A program made the position numbers and the translations under genes. The notes below the pieces were generated by a model. The model saw only the letters and a list, made by a program, of their open reading frames with translations, did not search any database and was not told the origin of the DNA. Source: Pseudobowmanella zhangzhouensis (lineage in GTDB: Bacteria > Pseudomonadota > Gammaproteobacteria > Enterobacterales > Alteromonadaceae). Taken from it: DNA of 64,000 nt. Numbering within the stretch: the stretch's first letter is position 1; every line of letters begins with the position of its first letter. Below are positions 8,599-16,619 of this stretch, in pieces. The stretch is taken from assembly GCF_042662685.1 (NCBI RefSeq), contig NZ_JBHSYO010000004.1, positions 62,001 to 126,000 of the forward strand, read 5' to 3'.

Positions 8599-8690
8599 AA
8601 ACAACTCTGAGCAGTACATTTCCTTGCTGTGCCTGTTAGTTTTTGTTGAATTCGGTACACTATAGGCACAGCAAATAACAGTATGATGAC

Positions 8691-8942
8691 ATGCGAAAAG
8701 CCAACCCCAATGCCAATGCAGAAAAACAAAAACGTTTTCGTGAACGGCAAAAACAAAAGGGTCACAAAGAAGTACGCGGCTATGTAAGCCCTGAAGCGCT
8801 CAAATGCTATGCGGAAATTGCAGATAAAACCCATTGGACCGATGGTGATATCCTGAGTAATTCGTTACGCATAACCTACGCAGCCTATAAATGTGGCCAG
8901 ATTAAGCTGCTAAACGACTGGTTAAAAGAAAACGGGTATTAA
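8691..8942 (+). CDS. Small basic protein of unknown function, possibly ribbon-helix-helix
   Basis: 83 aa. The first 25 residues are strongly basic (KQKRFRERQKQKGHKEV), followed by a strand-helix-helix-like segment: VRGYVSPEALKCYAEIAD, then ILSNSLRITYAAY. That order resembles ribbon-helix-helix DNA-binding proteins with an N-terminal basic tail, but no family is recognised with certainty. It is divergent from fabA, with about 145 bp between the two starts, and precedes glgC. A -10-like TACACT lies shortly upstream. No signal peptide or membrane segment is visible. Confidence 0.6.
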   Translation: MRKANPNANAEKQKRFRERQKQKGHKEVRGYVSPEALKCYAEIADKTHWTDGDILSNSLRITYAAYKCGQIKLLNDWLKENGY

Positions 8943-9078
8943 ACTGCCGTTGGTCTGATTGAGATCAAGCCGTAATTGTCCATCTGTGCCATGCTTGAGG
9001 TTACACTATCTAAGGTGAACCTCTGGTTGTTGTGACCGCGGATACGTGCTTACCGTTACACAATACGGGAGCAATCTA

Positions 9079-10368
9079 ATGACAACCTCTCAGGACAGAA
9101 ATATCAGCCGTCTGGCCAGGCACACCTTTGCCATTGTGCTGGCAGGAGGCCGGGGCAGTCGGCTACATGAGCTAACAGCGTTGCGCTCCAAGCCAGCGGT
9201 GCCTTTTGGAGGTAAATTCCGCATAATTGACTTCGCTTTGTCCAACTGCGTCAATTCCGGGATCCGCAAAATTGGCGTCGCCACACAATACAAAGCCCAT
9301 TCGTTAATTCGCCATTTGGTTCGGGGCTGGGGCCATTTCAAAAAAGAATTAGGTGAGTTTGTCGAAATTTTGCCAGCCTCTCAGCAAACCTCTTCCAGTT
9401 GGTACAAAGGCACTGCCGATGCGGTCTATCAAAATATTGATATTATTCGTCAGGAGTCCCCGGAGTACGTGCTGATCCTTTCCGGTGATCAGGTCTACAA
9501 GATGGATTACGGCGATATGCTAGCAAAACATGTGGCATCCGGTGCCGATGTCAGTGTTGCCTGCATCAAGGTACGGATTCAGGATGCCGCTGGCGCTTTT
9601 GGCGTTGTCGACGTGGATGCAGAGCAAAGAATCACAGGCTTTGCTGAAAAACCAATTTACCCAAAGCCTTTGATCGATGAGCCTGATTTTTGTCTGGCCT
9701 CCATGGGCTTGTATATTTTCAACGCAAACTTTCTGTATCAGCAATTAAATACCGATGCTGGTTTGTTAACGTCCTCCAATGATTTCGGCCATGACGTCAT
9801 TCCTCAGTTGATTGGAAACCACCGTATTTATGCCTACCACTTTCATGATCCTAACCATAGTCAGCATCCTTACTGGCGGGATGTGGGTACACTGGATTCG
9901 TTTTGGCAGGCGAATATGGAATTAGTCGAGCCGGAACCGTCCCTCGACATGTATGACCGACACTGGCCGGTATGGACTTATCAGACCCAAATGCCACCGG
10001 CTAAGTTTGTTTTCGATGACAATGGCCGCCGAGGTGAGGCGATTGATTCGCTGGTGTCGGGTGGCGTAATTATTTCTGGCAGTGTTGTGAAAAAGTCAGT
10101 GGTATTTTCCGATGTGCGCATTCATAGCTACTGTGATATTCGCCAGGCAGTGATTTTCCCGGAAGTGGAGATTGGTCGGCATGTTGTCATTCGTCGTGCC
10201 ATTATTGATTCTGCCTGCAAGATCCCCGCAGGTATGCAGATTGGTGTAGACCATGCAGAGGATAGAGCAAGGGGCTTGCGGGTCACTGACAATGGGGTTG
10301 TCCTGGTGACCCAGCAGATGTTAGAAAAACTTAACTCGCCTGTGCCTGAATCAAGCCATTTGTCCTAA
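9079..10368 (+). CDS. glgC: Glucose-1-phosphate adenylyltransferase
   Basis: Makes ADP-glucose from ATP and glucose 1-phosphate, the committed step of glycogen synthesis. Nucleotidyltransferase domain: AIVLAGGRGSRLHELT, KPAVPFGGKFRIIDF with a substrate lysine, LILSGDQVYKMDY and FAEKP. A C-terminal left-handed beta-helix follows (GGVIISGSVVKKSVVFSDVRI). The upstream GTG at 9046 lacks a good site, while ATG 9079 has GGGAG seven bases before it, giving 429 aa, the usual length. It is isolated from other glg genes here. Its last 38 bases overlap the end of the convergent propionyl-CoA synthetase gene. Confidence 0.95.
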   Translation: MTTSQDRNISRLARHTFAIVLAGGRGSRLHELTALRSKPAVPFGGKFRIIDFALSNCVNSGIRKIGVATQYKAHSLIRHLVRGWGHFKKELGEFVEILPASQQTSSSWYKGTADAVYQNIDIIRQESPEYVLILSGDQVYKMDYGDMLAKHVASGADVSVACIKVRIQDAAGAFGVVDVDAEQRITGFAEKPIYPKPLIDEPDFCLASMGLYIFNANFLYQQLNTDAGLLTSSNDFGHDVIPQLIGNHRIYAYHFHDPNHSQHPYWRDVGTLDSFWQANMELVEPEPSLDMYDRHWPVWTYQTQMPPAKFVFDDNGRRGEAIDSLVSGGVIISGSVVKKSVVFSDVRIHSYCDIRQAVIFPEVEIGRHVVIRRAIIDSACKIPAGMQIGVDHAEDRARGLRVTDNGVVLVTQQMLEKLNSPVPESSHLS

Positions 10369-12232
10369 GCAGTTCGGCAATTTCGTTAATGCTGTCGGGA
10401 TCATCAATCGTCGATGGAATACTATAACTTTGGCCATCGGCGATTTGTCTGAGCAATTTACGCAATATTTTGCCAGAGCGGGTCTTGGGTAGTCGTTGCG
10501 CAATGAGCGCGGTCTGGAAGCAGGCTATCGGCCCAATTTCACTGCGTACCCGCTGAACCAACTCGGTTTGCAATTGCTGCTGATCGATTTTTGCGCCATC
10601 TTTCAATAAGACCAGGCCAATCGGTAATTGCCCTTTAAGCTCATCCTGTACGCCAATCACACAACACTCTGCGACAGAAGGATGCCCTGCGACTATTTCT
10701 TCCATTTCACCAGTCGATAAGCGGTGTCCGGCCACATTGATAACATCGTCAGTTCGTCCCATGACAAACAGATAACCGTCCTCGTCAATGTAGCCTCCAT
10801 CGCCTGAAGTGTAATAGCCGGGATATTGGCGTAAATAGCCATCGACAAAACGCTCATGGTTACCCCACACAGTGGGTAAACAGCTGGGCGGCATAGGTAA
10901 TTTAATCGCGATAGCGCCTTGTACATTTGCGCCAAGGGGCAAGCCTTCATCACCTAGGATCTGCACATTAAAACCCGGGGTAGGTTTGGTAGAGGAGCCA
11001 GGTTTTACCTTAAAGGTTTCTAAACCAACCGGGTTAGCACAGATTGCCCAGCCAGTCTCAGTCTGCCACCAGTGATCAACAACCGGTTTGTGAGTTTTCT
11101 CGCAAGTCCATTCATAGGTGGGCGGATCAAGGCGTTCACCGGCCATAAAAATGGTGCGCAAACTGCTCAGATCATAAGCTTTGATGAGTGCGCCTTCCGG
11201 GTCATTCTTTTTGATTGCACGAAATGCAGTGGGTGCGGCAAACAATGCATTGATTTTGTATTCTTCCACCATGCGCCAAAATGCACCGGCATCGGGGGTC
11301 ATAATAGGTTTCCCTTCGTACATCACCGTTGTGCAGCCTTTAAGCAACGGGCCGTAAACGATATAGGAATGCCCCACAACCCAACCTACATCAGATGCAG
11401 CCCAGAACACCTCACCACTTTGCATACCGTAAATCGCATGCATGGAATAGTGCAGGGCGACAGCGTGGCCACCATTATCCCGCACCACGCCTTTGGGTTT
11501 ACCCGTCGTGCCTGAGGTATACAAAATATAAAGTGGATCAGTGCCTTTCACGCTCACTGGCTTTGCTGGTAACGCATTATTCATCAGGGTCTGGTAATCG
11601 TGGTCACGTCCCGCTTCGAGCTCGGCCGGACATTGCGCGCGCTGTATGATGATGCAACCTTTGGGCTTGTGGCTGGCTTCTTCCAGGGCTTTATCTAACA
11701 GGGGTTTGTAGGGAATAACACGATTGACCTCGATACCACAGGAAGCGCTGATCACCAACTTTGGTGTGGCATCATCGATGCGCACCGCCAACTCAGGTGC
11801 GGCAAATCCGCCAAACACCACAGAGTGAATAGCGCCTAGGCGTGCTACGGCTAGCATAGCAATCGCAGCCTCCGGGATCATTGGCATATAAATCACCACA
11901 CGATCGCCTTTGCCAATACCTTTGCCGGCTAACACTCCGGCGAATTTTGCCACTTCATCACGAAGTTGTACGTAGGTATATTGGCGTTTGGCACCACTGA
12001 CAGGAGAGTCATAAATCAGCGCAATGCGTTCACCATGGCCTTGCTCAACATGGTGGTCCAGTGCCATGTAACTGGTGTTCATTTCACCATCGGCAAACCA
12101 GCGTTCTATGCCGTGTTCATCGTTGGACAAAATCGTCGCGGGTGCTGTAAACCACGGCAGTTGACGTGCTTTTTCACGCCAGAACGCTTCTGGGTTTTGA
12201 ATCGATTGCTGATATTCCTTTGCATATGACAT
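10331..12232 (-). CDS. prpE: Propionyl-CoA synthetase (PrpE-type acyl-CoA ligase)
   Basis: AMP-forming ligase of the acetyl/propionyl-CoA synthetase family. Motifs: the P-loop YTSGTTGKPKGVV, VFWAASDVGWVVGHSY, the A5 segment WWQTETGW, YYTSGDGG, and the catalytic lysine in LPKTRSGKILRK near the C-terminus. The WWQTETGWAIC context and overall length (633 aa) fit PrpE more than Acs. ATG 12232 is preceded by ACGGGGAC, a good ribosome site; the frame also opens upstream to 12268. No prp operon surrounds it, so the substrate is inferred from sequence only and acetate or other short acids are possible. Confidence 0.88.
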   Translation of the reverse strand: MSYAKEYQQSIQNPEAFWREKARQLPWFTAPATILSNDEHGIERWFADGEMNTSYMALDHHVEQGHGERIALIYDSPVSGAKRQYTYVQLRDEVAKFAGVLAGKGIGKGDRVVIYMPMIPEAAIAMLAVARLGAIHSVVFGGFAAPELAVRIDDATPKLVISASCGIEVNRVIPYKPLLDKALEEASHKPKGCIIIQRAQCPAELEAGRDHDYQTLMNNALPAKPVSVKGTDPLYILYTSGTTGKPKGVVRDNGGHAVALHYSMHAIYGMQSGEVFWAASDVGWVVGHSYIVYGPLLKGCTTVMYEGKPIMTPDAGAFWRMVEEYKINALFAAPTAFRAIKKNDPEGALIKAYDLSSLRTIFMAGERLDPPTYEWTCEKTHKPVVDHWWQTETGWAICANPVGLETFKVKPGSSTKPTPGFNVQILGDEGLPLGANVQGAIAIKLPMPPSCLPTVWGNHERFVDGYLRQYPGYYTSGDGGYIDEDGYLFVMGRTDDVINVAGHRLSTGEMEEIVAGHPSVAECCVIGVQDELKGQLPIGLVLLKDGAKIDQQQLQTELVQRVRSEIGPIACFQTALIAQRLPKTRSGKILRKLLRQIADGQSYSIPSTIDDPDSINEIAELLRTNGLIQAQAS

Positions 12233-12292
12233 GGCAATGTCCCCGTTATCTTTTACTGCTACCACCATAGCGAAAAGCCGGAGATTGGCGAA

Positions 12293-14554
12293 TTAGACCT
12301 TTGGCGTAGACCACCAATCAGGCAGCAGTTGCTGGATATCAGCCTGAAAAAATCGGTTATCCAATAAATGTACATAGCCGGTATCGTTAACCGTTCTGAT
12401 AACCCGGCCAGCCGCCTGAACCACTTTTTGTAAGCCAGGGTAAAGGTAGGTATAGCGATAGCCATCATTAAACAGACGCTGGAGTTTTTGCTCCATCATG
12501 TGATTTATCGGGTTGTATTGTGGTAAGCCCAGCGATGCGATAAACACACCGGTTAATTGTTCGCCAGGAAGATCAACCCCTTCGGAGAATACCCCGCCGA
12601 GAACCACCAAACCCAATACATTGCGCTTGTGGCTATACTGACGCAAAAAATCCGCCTTTTGGTCATTATTCATATCCCGTTGCTGAGCAATAAGTTCAAC
12701 ATTCAAACTGGCAATAACGTCGCGCAATATGGGTAACAAATCATCAAGAAATCCATAGCTGGGGACAAATAGCATGGCGTTACCCGGTGTCTGGCGCAGT
12801 TGATCTGCCACAATCTGACAAATTGGGAATATGGCCTGTTGCCGATGTTGATAACGCAGTGACAGGCGAGGATGCAGAAAGACCGACAGTTGGTTAGCAT
12901 CGAAAGGAGACTCAACCACCTGTAATTTTGCCTCAGGGATCCCCAGTAACTGCTGGTAGTAGTGAAAAGGCTGCAACGTGGCAGAAAACAACACGGCACT
13001 GTGGCTGTGTTTAAAGCGTTCTGCCAGTAAACGTGCCGGCGAAATATTACGTAACGTCAAACACCCTTTGTTTTTAACGCCAGGCTGCCAGTCCAGTGCA
13101 TAATCCTCATCAAACCAACCATATATGGTAATGAAATGATTAAGCTGGAAAAATACGTCCTGCATTATTCCCCGCAGCGAGGGATCATCCGGGCTAAGTT
13201 GCAATTGTGCGGAGTATTCACGCAATACATCCTGCATCGCTGCCAATAGTTTGTCGTTTATTGCCACGACTAGCTGATAGTTTTGCTCGGGTTCAACGTT
13301 GACCTGAGCCAGCCATTGCCGGTTGACCCGCTTCAGAGCCTGCTGGAGTTTGCCTTTTACCTGACGACTGCTGTCCAGCATCCACTGGCGCTGCAATTGG
13401 GCGCTATACATCATGCGTCCGCGCTCAATCAGGTTGTGACATTCATCGATCAGTAAACCGACTTTCCATTCGAACTGTTGTTGCAGCGCAAACAACAATG
13501 CAGTGATATCGAAGTAGTAGTTCATATCGGCAACGACCACCTCGCACCAGCGCGCCATCTCAACAGCAAGATAATAGGGACAAATTTCATATTGCTGACC
13601 AAGATCGGCCAGAGTAGAGGCGGTTAACAGTGGAATACGCGCTGCGTGTTCGCGAACTTTGGGTAATTTGTCGTAGAAGCCCCTGGCATAAGGGCAAACA
13701 TCACCACGGCAATTTACCTCGCTGTGCAAACAGGCGCGCTGCTGTGCGCTGAGGGTAACAGAACGCAGTGCTTGCGCGGATTTTTTCAATAGCGCCAGAC
13801 TGTCCTCTGCGGCATGTTGACCGGTGGTTTTCGCGGTGAGGAAAAATATCCGCTGAATTTGGCCTGCTGATTTGGCTTTTAACGCCGCAAACAAGGTCGC
13901 CAGCGTCTTACCCATGCCTGTCGGTGCTTCACTGAGTAATTGTGAACCAGTAACACAGGCTTTATATACCGACTCACTCATCAGACGCTGACCACGATGC
14001 ATCTGTGGGTAGGGAAACGCTAATTTCGTTAATTGTTGTTGGCAGTTGCGCTGACGTGCCTGCTGCAGATTCTGCCATCGCAAAAATGCCAGTACCCAAC
14101 CCTGACACTCTTTGTCCAACTCCGTCCTGGCGTGCACCTGTTCCAGACGATATTGCCTTTCCTCGTTGAGGTCGAAATAAACCAGCGCAACCTTTATATG
14201 GGGTAAATTCAGTCGCCAGCATTGCATCCAGGCATACATCTTCGCCTGTGCCCAGTGGGCACTGCGTTGATTATCGGGCACATTCTCGGCTGAGCCGTAA
14301 AGGGTTTTAATTTCTTCAATGCACTGTGTCGCATTATCGTAACCATCGGCACGCCCACTTATAAGCAAGTCGCCGATGTGCATCTGCAAAGGAACTTCCG
14401 CCTGATAGCTGTCCGGTCGGCTTCGTTGCACCTGTAAATGCCCCTCAATACCCGATGCAGCGCTTGGGGAAGGTGAGAACTGACGGTGCAGATCACCGCG
14501 TCTGGCGGCAAATTCGACCAGCGCCCTGACTGATATTTTATTGCCAGCTAACAT
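12293..14554 (-). CDS. XPD/Rad3-like (DEAD_2) DNA helicase with N-terminal Cas4-like nuclease motif
   Basis: Superfamily 2 helicase of about 753 aa. Walker A SEAPTGMGKT (about 208-217), four cysteines spaced as in the XPD iron-sulfur domain (CLHSEVNCRGDVC, then CPYY about 35 residues later), the DECH box, and motif VI-like QAAGRVIRT near the end. Before the helicase core, GRADGYD ... EEIKT carries the D and ExK of a PD-(D/E)XK nuclease. Such helicases unwind 5'-3' during repair. ATG 14554 starts inside the upstream FAN1-like gene (17-base overlap), so the two are translationally linked. The exact substrate is unknown. Confidence 0.85.
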   Translation of the reverse strand: MLAGNKISVRALVEFAARRGDLHRQFSPSPSAASGIEGHLQVQRSRPDSYQAEVPLQMHIGDLLISGRADGYDNATQCIEEIKTLYGSAENVPDNQRSAHWAQAKMYAWMQCWRLNLPHIKVALVYFDLNEERQYRLEQVHARTELDKECQGWVLAFLRWQNLQQARQRNCQQQLTKLAFPYPQMHRGQRLMSESVYKACVTGSQLLSEAPTGMGKTLATLFAALKAKSAGQIQRIFFLTAKTTGQHAAEDSLALLKKSAQALRSVTLSAQQRACLHSEVNCRGDVCPYARGFYDKLPKVREHAARIPLLTASTLADLGQQYEICPYYLAVEMARWCEVVVADMNYYFDITALLFALQQQFEWKVGLLIDECHNLIERGRMMYSAQLQRQWMLDSSRQVKGKLQQALKRVNRQWLAQVNVEPEQNYQLVVAINDKLLAAMQDVLREYSAQLQLSPDDPSLRGIMQDVFFQLNHFITIYGWFDEDYALDWQPGVKNKGCLTLRNISPARLLAERFKHSHSAVLFSATLQPFHYYQQLLGIPEAKLQVVESPFDANQLSVFLHPRLSLRYQHRQQAIFPICQIVADQLRQTPGNAMLFVPSYGFLDDLLPILRDVIASLNVELIAQQRDMNNDQKADFLRQYSHKRNVLGLVVLGGVFSEGVDLPGEQLTGVFIASLGLPQYNPINHMMEQKLQRLFNDGYRYTYLYPGLQKVVQAAGRVIRTVNDTGYVHLLDNRFFQADIQQLLPDWWSTPKV

Positions 14555-16187
14555 AGGCAACGTGGGCTGCAATACCCTGACTGGTGAAAAACCGGAGCCA
14601 GCGAATTTGGTTATCCTGCAGTTTATCGCCCGGACCTTTCACTTCAATCAGGCAAAAGCTCGAGGATTGGGGGAAAAACTGAATTAAATCCGGCAAACCT
14701 GCCCGGTTAGCGGGCAGGTCAAATAGCATGCGGGAAAATATTTTTTTTAGTATTTCAGCGCTGATGCACCTCAGCGCCATCTCAAGCCGGTCGCTATTCA
14801 TATAGCGCCAGTCAACCAACAGGTTGCTCACGCCAACTTTGCGTTGATAGGTGTCGCGTATTGCGTCGACGTAACTGCCATCATCCAGTTGTTGCCATAA
14901 CGCCGCGAAAATCTCCTGGCGCGATAGAACAAAGTCGCTTTGATAAATATCCAATGGCCCCAGTTGAAACGGATGGGCAAAAGCGCCTGTAATGTCTGCA
15001 AACATCGCATCCCACATCCACAGCCCCAGCAGGCCCGGAAATAAAGCGTTTTCCGCGTGTTCACAGGGGGCGTCCACAGATGCCAGATATTGGCGCGTGA
15101 CTTCTTCAACACGCTGGCTTTCAGATGCCCGCAAGGTCAGGTACTTGCAGTCAATTTCCGGTTCAGGTTGGGTATGAAATGGCATCTGACATTTTTTGGC
15201 CAAACGCTTAAGTAGCCGTGTCGCCACCTGGCGTTCCTGTTCGCTATTGGGTTGCAGCAACATTTGCTCGGCGAGTTGCCATGCCCGCTGGGGGGCGCCG
15301 AGTTTATCCAGTACCCGGATGGTGCGCTCCCGGGCAGGTTCGCGCGTTGAATGTTGATAGAGTCGCAGAGCTTCAGTGAGTTCTCCTGCTTGTTCCAATC
15401 GATAGGCGATACGATTGATTAAGCGCATTTGACGCCGCTTCACTATGTGACTTTGCGCGGGTAGCGGTAATTGCGCGGTTAATGCCTGCAAGGCAGCCAT
15501 ATCCGTTGTGTCTTCCGTGGCATCTTTGAGTGCTTGTAACGCTTTGTATTGTTCCAGCTCAGATGGGTGTCGGAACAACCGGTGTGCCTGAGTAAGCGCA
15601 TAATTCTCAAAACGAAATATGCCTAAATCCTGCAATACGAATTCGGTCAGGCTCTGATAAGGATTGCCAAAAAACAGTAGTTGCAAGTCATCAACGTCCT
15701 CCTGACAGGTTAATACCAGCAGATCCCCCAGCGCAGTTTGCACGTCACCTGACCAGGGTACATTTGGCAATTCAAGGCGCTGCAGGTCTTCAATTAACTG
15801 GGCTTTGCGCAATTTCAACTGCGGTTTATCGAGCCTGTCAGCAAAACAGAAGCGCAATTGCGCGAGGGTTAATACGGGTAACAGGTCACACAATTGGCTT
15901 GCGGGATTACGTTTGATGAAATTCCGCGCTGCCAGTTCATCTATCGCCTGTGGAATATCCGCTATCTCGCTGTAGCGCAGACTGTCTTGCAAGAAGTGGC
16001 GATATTTGCGACCCGCTAATCGCACCAGCAAACACATTGCCGGGCGGCTTAGCGCACGAAACTGCTGACTAAAACTTTGCAGACGTGGTGACAGCATATC
16101 GCCGTAGCGCGTTTCAACCCAGTCGAGCAATGTCATAAAGTTGGTCAGATAGTAATCCGGCGCAAGCGGCGCGGGCGCATCATTCAT
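14538..16187 (-). CDS. FAN1-type VRR-NUC structure-specific nuclease
   Basis: 549 aa. The C-terminal VRR-NUC domain of the PD-(D/E)XK superfamily is visible: LPDLIQFFPQ with D500, then LIEVKGPGDKLQDNQ with E515, K517 and a trailing Q. The N-terminal two-thirds is helical, with a SAP/TPR-like region as in bacterial FAN1. FAN1 nucleases cut 5' flaps and unhook interstrand crosslinks. It is followed by, and overlaps, an XPD-like helicase gene, a recurrent pairing in bacteria that implies joint processing of damaged DNA. The start ATG 16187 has no strong ribosome site. Confidence 0.85.
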   Translation of the reverse strand: MNDAPAPLAPDYYLTNFMTLLDWVETRYGDMLSPRLQSFSQQFRALSRPAMCLLVRLAGRKYRHFLQDSLRYSEIADIPQAIDELAARNFIKRNPASQLCDLLPVLTLAQLRFCFADRLDKPQLKLRKAQLIEDLQRLELPNVPWSGDVQTALGDLLVLTCQEDVDDLQLLFFGNPYQSLTEFVLQDLGIFRFENYALTQAHRLFRHPSELEQYKALQALKDATEDTTDMAALQALTAQLPLPAQSHIVKRRQMRLINRIAYRLEQAGELTEALRLYQHSTREPARERTIRVLDKLGAPQRAWQLAEQMLLQPNSEQERQVATRLLKRLAKKCQMPFHTQPEPEIDCKYLTLRASESQRVEEVTRQYLASVDAPCEHAENALFPGLLGLWMWDAMFADITGAFAHPFQLGPLDIYQSDFVLSRQEIFAALWQQLDDGSYVDAIRDTYQRKVGVSNLLVDWRYMNSDRLEMALRCISAEILKKIFSRMLFDLPANRAGLPDLIQFFPQSSSFCLIEVKGPGDKLQDNQIRWLRFFTSQGIAAHVAYVSWQ

Positions 16188-16257
16188 AAGGTCGTTACAC
16201 GTTTTTTAATTAGCGTAACAATACTGTGTATAAATACAGCTTTCCAGAGGGAGATAT

Positions 16258-16282
16258 AAAAAAAACGGGGCGATTGCCCCGT
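16258..16282 (-). terminator. Terminator after the YdcH-family gene
   Basis: On the - strand: ACGGGGC-AATC-GCCCCGT followed by eight T residues, ten bases after the stop codon of the small gene at 16292-16543. Confidence 0.85.
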
Positions 16283-16291
16283 TCAGCGCTA

Positions 16292-16543
16292 TTAAAGTGC
16301 GGCTTCGGTGCTCTGAATCAGTTGCCATAGCTCATCTTTGAGATGAACCCGGTCCATCTTTTTGGAATCCAGATCGGCGTCACTCAAATGCTCTACACCC
16401 AGTTCAGCACGGCGTACTTCGGCATCCAGTGCATTGTATTGATCGAACAAACGCGCGAAGTGTTTATCGTTCATTTTCAGGTGGCGAATGGTGTGGTGAT
16501 GGTCCGGGAATTCGTGAAGCAGATCGTGCTTTTCAATGCTCAT
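16292..16543 (-). CDS. YdcH family (DUF465) small protein
   Basis: 83-aa highly charged helical protein. The N-terminal LLHEFPDHHHTIRHLKMND and the central FARLFDQYNALDAEVRRAE are the family hallmarks of DUF465/YdcH, predicted to form a helical hairpin or coiled coil. The function is not established. It is an independent unit with a strong terminator, located between the FAN1-like gene and the amidohydrolase gene, all on the - strand. Confidence 0.85.
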   Translation of the reverse strand: MSIEKHDLLHEFPDHHHTIRHLKMNDKHFARLFDQYNALDAEVRRAELGVEHLSDADLDSKKMDRVHLKDELWQLIQSTEAAL

Positions 16544-16619
16544 TGCGCGTCCTTAATCAGTTGTGTTTTGTTGACGTACTCAGTATTGCGCTGCATTGAA
16601 ACAGGGATGTTGATCTGGG

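Noticed and set aside
10331..10368. Frameshift or assembly error at the glgC/prpE junction
   Set aside because: Both C-termini read through without interruption and have expected lengths, so the overlap appears genuine.
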